DNA of 9,219 nucleotides from Nanobdellota archaeon (GTDB taxonomy: Archaea; Nanobdellota; Nanobdellia; Pacearchaeales; GW2011-AR1): contig JADFNI010000039.1 of assembly GCA_022563455.1 (NCBI GenBank), forward strand, positions 1-9,219, read 5' to 3'. Below the pieces are notes generated by a model, which did no database searches, was not told the origin of the DNA, and saw only the letters and a program-made list of their open reading frames with translations. The translations under genes and the position numbers were made by a program. The stretch's first letter is position 1. Each line of letters opens with the position of its first letter. Below are positions 5,570 through 9,219 of the stretch, piece by piece.

Positions 5570-6688
5570 ATGCTTACCCCATATCTTGAAAATCTTATCC
5601 ATAAAGGTGAAGCTAGATTTCGGACATTTGTTTGCGGTCAAAGTGGTTCAAATGTATTACCAGTAAAAGATAATACCTGGGTAATAATAACAGGATTTAC
5701 TTATTGTAACTTTTCCGATCCAGAAAGACCCCCCTTTCCTCCAATACAATTTGATCAATATGTAGCTAGGTCTATTCATCAATTAAGATTTAGAAGTTCT
5801 AAAAGCAATAATCACTATATTTTAAAGGATAATATTATACGTGAACCTGGAAGTCCCGGAAGCGACATAAACCTAATTGTAAATGGCGACTTTACTAACG
5901 GAGAAAATAACTGGACTTTTGAGATTAATTGGGCAGTGGTAGCGGCACAAGCGGTACATACGGGACTATTAGCTTCTCCTGATACTATTTTTTATAATCC
6001 ATTAACCAGTATTGGAGGACGTAAATATAGACTAACGTATGAAATAATAGCAGTAGCAGGAACTGGAAGCATACAACCCTTTGTTGGAAATACAGCTGGA
6101 TTTGTGAGAAGTACAGTAGGTACCTTTACAGAGGAAATTACTGCTGCATCTACGCTAGCACCAGGATTACGAATGACTGCAAGTGGAGGTCTGGGAAATA
6201 ATATAACTATAGATAATATTGAATTAATTTTATTACCAAGCGAGGAAACCATTTTAATAAATGGTCATTACAAATTTGATTGTTATTTGCCACATCAAAA
6301 CGAGGTTACGGTAGAATTGGTATCTTTTCTGGAAAATCCAAATATTGCACTTATTTCAGCCGTTGCACCAGCAAGTATTCATATACCAGCACCTCCAGTG
6401 GGCTACGGAAATGTAGGATTTGGAGGAATTTCACAGGTAACTGAGTTTAGAAGTGATATAGGAGGTTTTTTAGATATTGATTTGGCTTTAACCAGAATAC
6501 ATACTGATCCAGCGGTTGTACCGGGAGATATAATTCAAAATGGAATGGAAATAGGAGTAAGCATTGGAACTGCTATTAATGCTCCGTTTTTTGATGATCG
6601 TCAAGAAATTAGGAATTTTCCTATTATTGATATACAATATGTGGAAATAGAAGGAAATATGCCGGGACATATTCAAGCATCAAATTAA
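5570..6688 (+). CDS. Spike or receptor-binding candidate with inserted CBM-like domain (372 aa)
   Basis: This is the largest protein of the structural module. Residues 1-98 and about 224-372 are beta-rich and seem to form one structural body (HQLRFRSSKSNNHYILKD before, INGHYKFDCYLPHQNEV after). Between them, residues 100-222 form a separate sandwich with hallmarks of the CBM4/9-like galactose-binding fold: NLIVNGDFTNGENNWTF at the start, RYRL-type central strands (KYRLTYEI), and the closing strand ITIDNIELI. Such modules bind carbohydrates in bacterial enzymes and occur in phage adhesins. A sugar-binding domain looped out of a virion protein suggests attachment to surface polysaccharide. The gene ends the module and is followed at once by the hairpin/T-run element at 6689. 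Confidence 0.6.
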   Translation: MLTPYLENLIHKGEARFRTFVCGQSGSNVLPVKDNTWVIITGFTYCNFSDPERPPFPPIQFDQYVARSIHQLRFRSSKSNNHYILKDNIIREPGSPGSDINLIVNGDFTNGENNWTFEINWAVVAAQAVHTGLLASPDTIFYNPLTSIGGRKYRLTYEIIAVAGTGSIQPFVGNTAGFVRSTVGTFTEEITAASTLAPGLRMTASGGLGNNITIDNIELILLPSEETILINGHYKFDCYLPHQNEVTVELVSFLENPNIALISAVAPASIHIPAPPVGYGNVGFGGISQVTEFRSDIGGFLDIDLALTRIHTDPAVVPGDIIQNGMEIGVSIGTAINAPFFDDRQEIRNFPIIDIQYVEIEGNMPGHIQASN

Positions 6689-6721
6689 GTGCTTTTCCTT
6701 CGGTTGTTGCACCTTTTTTTT
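6689..6721 (+). terminator. Terminator-like hairpin with T8 run after the structural module
   Basis: GTGC (6689-6692) pairs with GCAC (6709-6712) around a 16-nt interior, and a run of eight T follows one base later. It starts directly after the stop codon of the spike candidate. The stem is short, so termination may be weak. CACC before the T run can alternatively pair with GGTG at 6722-6725. Confidence 0.45.
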
Positions 6722-6723
6722 GG
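6689..6723 (+). repeat. Intergenic element, copy 1 (35 bp)
   Basis: This 35-bp block matches 8195-8229 at 27 of 35 positions without gaps, keeping GTGCTT, CCTT, GCACC, TTTT and TTTGG. Together with an A/T-rich leader it fills the 64-nt gap 6689-6752. Both copies lie in non-coding DNA flanking the three-gene block 6753-8147. Confidence 0.75.
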
Positions 6724-6752
6724 TGTGTGTTGGCTCTTAAAATTTTTAAATT

Positions 6753-7547
6753 ATGAAAACATATGATATTGAGGAGTTAGATAAAATATTTGAGGAAGAT
6801 ACTTATTCTTATGTGGCTTTATATAATGATGCCAATAAAGTGTTAATACATTATCCTCCTAATACTACCCCTAAAAAAGATCGCTGGCAAACAGTAAAAA
6901 AACGATTGCAGTCAAAAGGATTGCCAGATGGATATTATCAGATAAAAGGTAAGGGTAGTCCCGATAAAAAAGTTACTGCTGATGTTTTTTATTTCAAAAA
7001 GGGAGATGTTGAGGAAAAAGATTTGCCTATCACGCAATTAGCAGACCCTCCAGAAAAAGTAGATCATGTTTTAACTTATGAAGCTGCAATTAAATCTAAT
7101 AAAGACATTTCAGAATTAACGGCAGAGATTAGCCGTTTAAAGATGGAAATTAAACAAAAGGATGAATGTATAGAAGATTTAGAACTAGATATAAAAGATT
7201 TTGAAATAGAAAATGAAGAACTTTCAGAACGAGGAAATAGTGGGGGTGGTAAACAATATTTAGAAGATTTGATGACTGCTGCTATTCCTATTGCTGATAG
7301 ATATTTTGACTTAGAAAATAGAAAATTAGCATTTAAAGAGAGACAAAATGGAAAACCTCTTCAAGTTTCTGATTATCAGTCCCCAGAAGTACAACGGGAA
7401 CCTAAAGCGGAACAACAACCACCTGGTGCTACAAAGGAAGATGCTAAAAAGTTTTGGGAAAAAATGGGCAATTTGTTAGAAAATGACCCGGAGCAATATC
7501 AAAGAATAATGCAAGAAATTCAATTAGAAACAGTTGATAATGAATGA
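6753..7547 (+). CDS. Coiled-coil protein of unknown function (264 aa)
   Basis: Three parts are visible. Residues 1-95 form a mixed alpha/beta domain rich in aromatic residues and lysine. Residues about 117-160 are a highly charged heptad-like stretch (ISELTAEISRLKMEIKQ and onward) that should form a coiled coil. Residues 165-264 are helical with a proline/glutamine-rich linker near 209-225. There is no membrane segment and no nucleotide-binding loop. A soluble, acidic, coiled-coil protein in a virion-gene neighbourhood could be an assembly scaffold or an internal structural protein. The gene follows the 6689 hairpin, and its last codons overlap the next start. Family not recognised. Confidence 0.6.
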   Translation: MKTYDIEELDKIFEEDTYSYVALYNDANKVLIHYPPNTTPKKDRWQTVKKRLQSKGLPDGYYQIKGKGSPDKKVTADVFYFKKGDVEEKDLPITQLADPPEKVDHVLTYEAAIKSNKDISELTAEISRLKMEIKQKDECIEDLELDIKDFEIENEELSERGNSGGGKQYLEDLMTAAIPIADRYFDLENRKLAFKERQNGKPLQVSDYQSPEVQREPKAEQQPPGATKEDAKKFWEKMGNLLENDPEQYQRIMQEIQLETVDNE

Positions 7548-7737
7548 AAATGAAGTAAAAGATAAATTGAAATTGTGTAATACGTTAAATGAAATATTTG
7601 ATGTGTTAGATGCATATTATGATTTGGATCAACGTATAGGGATTATTTCAAAATCTATTCTTATAAATAGTGTGAATAAGATAATTCTGATTACAGGTGC
7701 TAAAAGAAAAAAATGGCAAGAAGAAGAAAAACAGTAA
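7540..7737 (+). CDS. Small helical protein (65 aa)
   Basis: The start chosen is the ATG at 7540, which overlaps the upstream stop by 8 nt; a TTG two codons earlier is less likely. The product begins MNENEVKDKLKLCNTLNEIF, is largely alpha-helical with alternating hydrophobic and charged residues, and ends in the highly charged KRKKWQEEEKQ. There is no signal peptide and no strong membrane helix, although SILINSVNKIILIT is hydrophobic. The gene overlaps both neighbours (25 nt at the 3' end), so it is probably translationally coupled. Family not recognised. Confidence 0.55.
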   Translation: MNENEVKDKLKLCNTLNEIFDVLDAYYDLDQRIGIISKSILINSVNKIILITGAKRKKWQEEEKQ

Positions 7738-8147
7738 TAGGAACTTTATTTGTAAGAAATCCAATTTTTGCAGTTGTTTTAATAGGAGGAACTGGATTTT
7801 TGGCATATTTGGGACTTCGAAAATTATTTCGTCCCGGTGGTCCTAGAGCTCCTCAAATAACAGGAGGAAGGGGAGCAGGGGTGCCGGCAGGGTGGTCGCC
7901 TTATCCTTTAGCTAGTAAATTAAAAACTGAAATGACAGGACTAAGTTTATTTTATCCTGGTTCTTGGCGTACTCTTGCAGAATTACCTACTGATGATATG
8001 GTAATAGCTGTATATAAGGCGTTTAATGAACAATATTTTAATTTAGGAGATGGAACTTTAACAGAATGGATAATGGCTGAATGGCAATGGGCAGGTACAA
8101 CTAAACAACAAGTTCTAACTAGATTGAGATCGTTACAATTACCCTAA
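7713..8147 (+). CDS. N-terminally anchored membrane protein, virion-type (144 aa)
   Basis: A basic start (MARRRK) leads into one hydrophobic helix at about 17-37, then a glycine/proline/arginine-rich linker (38-62) and a compact helical domain (65-144) with several tryptophans (SWRTLAEL, TEWIMAEWQWAG). Positive-inside logic puts the N-terminus on the cytoplasmic or virion-interior side. The C-terminal domain looks like a small helical bundle without catalytic motifs. The gene closes the three-gene block and is followed within 2 nt by the 13-bp hairpin. A virion membrane protein is the likeliest role, by analogy with the other basic membrane proteins here. Confidence 0.6.
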   Translation: MARRRKTVIGTLFVRNPIFAVVLIGGTGFLAYLGLRKLFRPGGPRAPQITGGRGAGVPAGWSPYPLASKLKTEMTGLSLFYPGSWRTLAELPTDDMVIAVYKAFNEQYFNLGDGTLTEWIMAEWQWAGTTKQQVLTRLRSLQLP

Positions 8148-8149
8148 AA

Positions 8150-8191
8150 AAGAAAAAGGGACTAACCCTGGTAGTTTTGTCCCTTTTTCTT
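8150..8191 (+). terminator. Strong 13-bp hairpin, probable bidirectional terminator
   Basis: AAGAAAAAGGGAC (8150-8162) and GTCCCTTTTTCTT (8179-8191) are perfect reverse complements around a 16-nt loop. Read on +, the 3' arm is T-rich, as in an intrinsic terminator after the gene ending at 8147. Read on the minus strand, the stem is followed by further T residues from the complement of 8144-8149, which makes an even better terminator in that direction. Confidence 0.75.
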
Positions 8192-8194
8192 AAT

Positions 8195-8229
8195 GTGCTT
8201 CACCTTTCGGAGTCGCACCTTTTCTTTGG
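8195..8229 (+). repeat. Intergenic element, copy 2 (35 bp)
   Basis: Second copy of the 6689-6723 element (27 of 35 identical). GTGC at 8195-8198 can pair with GCAC at 8215-8218, with an inner CC/GG pair closing a TTTC loop, then a T-rich run. It lies 3 nt after the 13-bp hairpin, so it is not needed simply to end the upstream transcript. Confidence 0.75.
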
Positions 8230-8230
8230 A

Positions 8231-8246
8231 CGGTCTCCATTGACCG
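8231..8246 (+). other. Small hairpin CGGTC/GACCG before the peptidase gene
   Basis: CGGTC (8231-8235) and GACCG (8242-8246) pair perfectly around a 6-nt loop (TCCATT). It is a locally G/C-rich spot in A/T-rich DNA, 22 nt before the M15 peptidase start. It could be part of the 5' leader of that gene or of a replication-origin structure. Confidence 0.5.
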
Positions 8247-8251
8247 CACAG

Positions 8252-8283
8252 CAAAGATAATAACAAAATGTATAATATTCAAA
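8252..8283 (-). promoter_or_regulatory. Reverse-strand match to the Bacteroidetes promoter
   Basis: On the minus strand TTTG (complement of 8280-8283) is followed after 20 nt by TATCTTTG (complement of 8252-8259), an exact fit to TTTG-N19-21-TAnnTTTG. Transcription would run leftward from about 8245 into the structured region, where no gene lies on that strand. The -33 box is inside the start of the peptidase gene. It could drive a small RNA or a replication primer, or be a chance match. Confidence 0.4.
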
Positions 8284-8792
8284 TAATTGAAAATATAAAA
8301 AGACGTAATAAATTAATTTTGGATAAACTTGACGCTGTAACCTCTACGAAATTCTCTAATTTATATACTGATGCCTTAAATATGGGAATATTGTTGCTTT
8401 ATTTTAGTGGATATCGGGATTTAGAGAAACAAAATCAACTTTATCAAAAATATTTAAGGGGCGAAGGGGGAATTGCAGCAAAGCCAGGATATAGTTGGCA
8501 TAATTACGGTAGGGCGGTAGATTTAGTTCCTGTAAAGGAAAGCGGGGAAAATGATTGGAATAGTAAATTTTATCCCGCTATTGATATTTTAGCTAAAAGA
8601 TACGGATTAAAATGGATGGGGTGGCAAGATAGTCCTCATTTTACAGATAGCCGGGGAGAAACCATTGAACAATTAATAAAAAACCCTCCAATAATAATAA
8701 CTAAAACAAAAAGACTAATTCCTATTATTATTGGAATAAGTTTATTAGCTTTGTTTGTCGGATTTGAAATGTATAAAAGATTTAAACGATGA
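8268..8792 (+). CDS. Membrane-anchored M15-type peptidoglycan peptidase (174 aa)
   Basis: The M15 (VanY/endolysin-like) metallopeptidase core is clear: SGYRDLEKQNQLY (47-59), the zinc motif SWHNYGRAVD with His78 and Asp85, and the third ligand His124 in DSPHFT. Such enzymes cut peptide cross-links or D-Ala bonds in peptidoglycan. Unlike typical soluble phage endolysins, it ends in a hydrophobic helix (about 150-167) with a basic tail (YKRFKR), so it should be held in a membrane with the catalytic domain on the other side. There is no N-terminal signal peptide. It may sit in the virion membrane to open the wall during entry, or in the host membrane for lysis. Its stop overlaps the next ATG (ATGA). 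Confidence 0.85.
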   Translation: MYNIQIIENIKRRNKLILDKLDAVTSTKFSNLYTDALNMGILLLYFSGYRDLEKQNQLYQKYLRGEGGIAAKPGYSWHNYGRAVDLVPVKESGENDWNSKFYPAIDILAKRYGLKWMGWQDSPHFTDSRGETIEQLIKNPPIIITKTKRLIPIIIGISLLALFVGFEMYKRFKR

Positions 8793-9064
8793 GAAGACGA
8801 ATTATTTATTCTCCACTCCCTAAACGTCAAATGATTGTCAGGCGTCCTATGTTTACTCCTTTAGCACAAGATGTTCCACAACAACCTATTACTAAACAAA
8901 TTTTAGATTATTTAAGATTTGGAAAACCCATTACTGCACCAGTAAAACCAATAGAAACAAAGATTATAGTACCTCCTGAAACAAGAAAATTTGCTAGAGA
9001 AATTGTATTTATTTTGGGTGGTACCATAATCGGTGGTATTGTTTTATATCAAATATTGAAATAA
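8789..9064 (+). CDS. Small basic protein with C-terminal membrane helix (91 aa)
   Basis: The N-terminal 20 residues are very basic (MRRRIIYSPLPKRQMIVRRP), the middle is proline-rich, and residues about 71-90 form a hydrophobic glycine-containing helix ending LYQILK. It starts in an ATGA overlap with the M15 peptidase gene, so the two are probably translated together and may work together, for example in a membrane-bound lysis or entry complex. The basic-head/membrane-tail design matches the 180-residue protein at 2495. No holin family is recognised, although a holin-like role cannot be excluded. Confidence 0.6.
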   Translation: MRRRIIYSPLPKRQMIVRRPMFTPLAQDVPQQPITKQILDYLRFGKPITAPVKPIETKIIVPPETRKFAREIVFILGGTIIGGIVLYQILK

Positions 9065-9086
9065 TTAACTTTTAAATAAATATAAA

Positions 9087-9219
9087 ATGAAACAAAGAAT
9101 ATATGCTGGATGGGAGGATCGAACCGCAGAATTATTGTGGGAACATCTAGGTGTAATGACCTTAATTACAGATGAAGATAAAAAACCTATAAGATATGAA
9201 AAAGTATATCTCCCTATAA
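9087..9219 (+). CDS. rep: N-terminal start of the Rep gene, running off the right edge
   Basis: ATG at 9087 opens a frame of 44 complete codons plus one base with no stop before the window ends. It begins MKQRIYAGWEDRTAELLWEH. The leftover base plus positions 1-2 makes ACC (Thr45), and the frame then runs directly into the Rep frame at position 3, so the two fragments form a single 434-codon gene if the molecule is circular. This stretch has no recognisable catalytic motif, as expected for the region before the zinc-binding N-terminus of a Rep. The start is preceded by an A/T-rich leader (9065-9086), like other genes here, and lies 22 nt after the 91-residue membrane protein gene. If the molecule is not circular, this is a truncated protein of unknown function. 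Confidence 0.7.
   Translation, partial: MKQRIYAGWEDRTAELLWEHLGVMTLITDEDKKPIRYEKVYLPI

Larger units (their letters stand above)
8144..8245 (-). ncRNA. Possible ~100-nt structured reverse-strand RNA or primer RNA
   Basis: If the reverse promoter is used, the transcript would begin near 8245, contain the CGGTC-type hairpin and the 8195-8229 element, and stop at the perfect 13-bp hairpin followed by a T run on that strand (complement of 8144-8149). Start and stop signals thus bracket a compact non-coding unit of about 100 nt. No coding potential was seen in it. No known RNA family was recognised. Confidence 0.3.

Noticed and set aside
5992..6676. Reverse-strand open frames inside the 372-aa gene (5992-6252, 6488-6676)
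   Set aside because: Shadows of the forward gene; compositions follow its codons.
7228..7251. Possible P-loop (SGGGKQ) in the coiled-coil protein
   Set aside because: It lacks the GxxxxGK[ST] pattern; it reads as a flexible glycine linker after the coiled coil.
7534..7539. TTG at 7534 as start of the 65-aa gene
   Set aside because: An in-frame ATG two codons later gives a normal start with a short ATGAATGA overlap.
8148..8267. tRNA or CRISPR repeat in the structured gap
   Set aside because: The hairpins do not form a cloverleaf, there is no anticodon arm, and the two related elements are 1.5 kb apart rather than regularly spaced.
8636..8830. Reverse-strand frame across the end of the peptidase gene
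   Set aside because: Overlaps two supported forward genes; its hydrophobic part is the complement of the membrane-helix codons.

Overview
The window reads as the genome of a small, AT-rich, non-tailed phage of a Bacteroidetes (probably flavobacterial) host, and it may be the whole circular genome cut open inside the replication gene. All 18 genes lie on the + strand, with short gaps or overlaps. Evidence for the host group: translation starts sit behind A/T-rich leaders without strong Shine-Dalgarno sequences, and there are matches to the Bacteroidetes promoter pattern (TTTG, about 19-21 nt, TAnnTTTG). The reading frame that starts at 9087 and runs off the right end continues in frame at position 3, giving one 434-residue rolling-circle Rep protein. 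Size (9219 nt), single-strand coding, a Rep, several small basic membrane proteins, a peptidoglycan peptidase and no visible packaging ATPase together resemble the circular ssDNA, membrane-containing flavobacterial phage FLiP (Finnlakeviridae, about 9.2 kb). That placement is inference; no database was searched.

Layout. 9087-9219 plus 1-1172: Rep (split by the window ends). 1187-2395: five small genes, probably early or host-interaction: a 39-residue membrane peptide, a zinc-ribbon protein, a basic/helical protein without a clear ATG, a transglutaminase-fold cysteine protease-like protein and a cysteine-rich protein. 2396-2494: non-coding, with a palindrome and the best forward promoter. 2495-6688: virion module: a basic protein with a C-terminal membrane helix, a predicted lipoprotein, an arginine-rich protein with hydrophobic helices, two paralogous beta-rich proteins of 197 and 192 residues (best capsid candidates), a 144-residue beta protein and a 372-residue protein carrying an inserted CBM-like sandwich (best spike/receptor-binding candidate). 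6689-6752: non-coding with a hairpin element. 6753-8147: a coiled-coil protein, a small protein and a membrane protein. 8148-8267: the most structured non-coding region, with a 13-bp hairpin, a second copy of the 6689 element, another hairpin and a reverse-strand promoter match. 8268-9064: a membrane-anchored M15 peptidase and a small basic membrane protein, followed by rep.

Working model (inference): Rep nicks and replicates the circle. The structured region at 8148-8267 terminates + strand transcripts and may also be where host RNA polymerase primes the complementary strand. The paralogous pair builds the shell around a membrane holding the basic transmembrane proteins, the 144- and 372-residue proteins form the vertex, and the M15 peptidase opens the cell wall at entry or exit.
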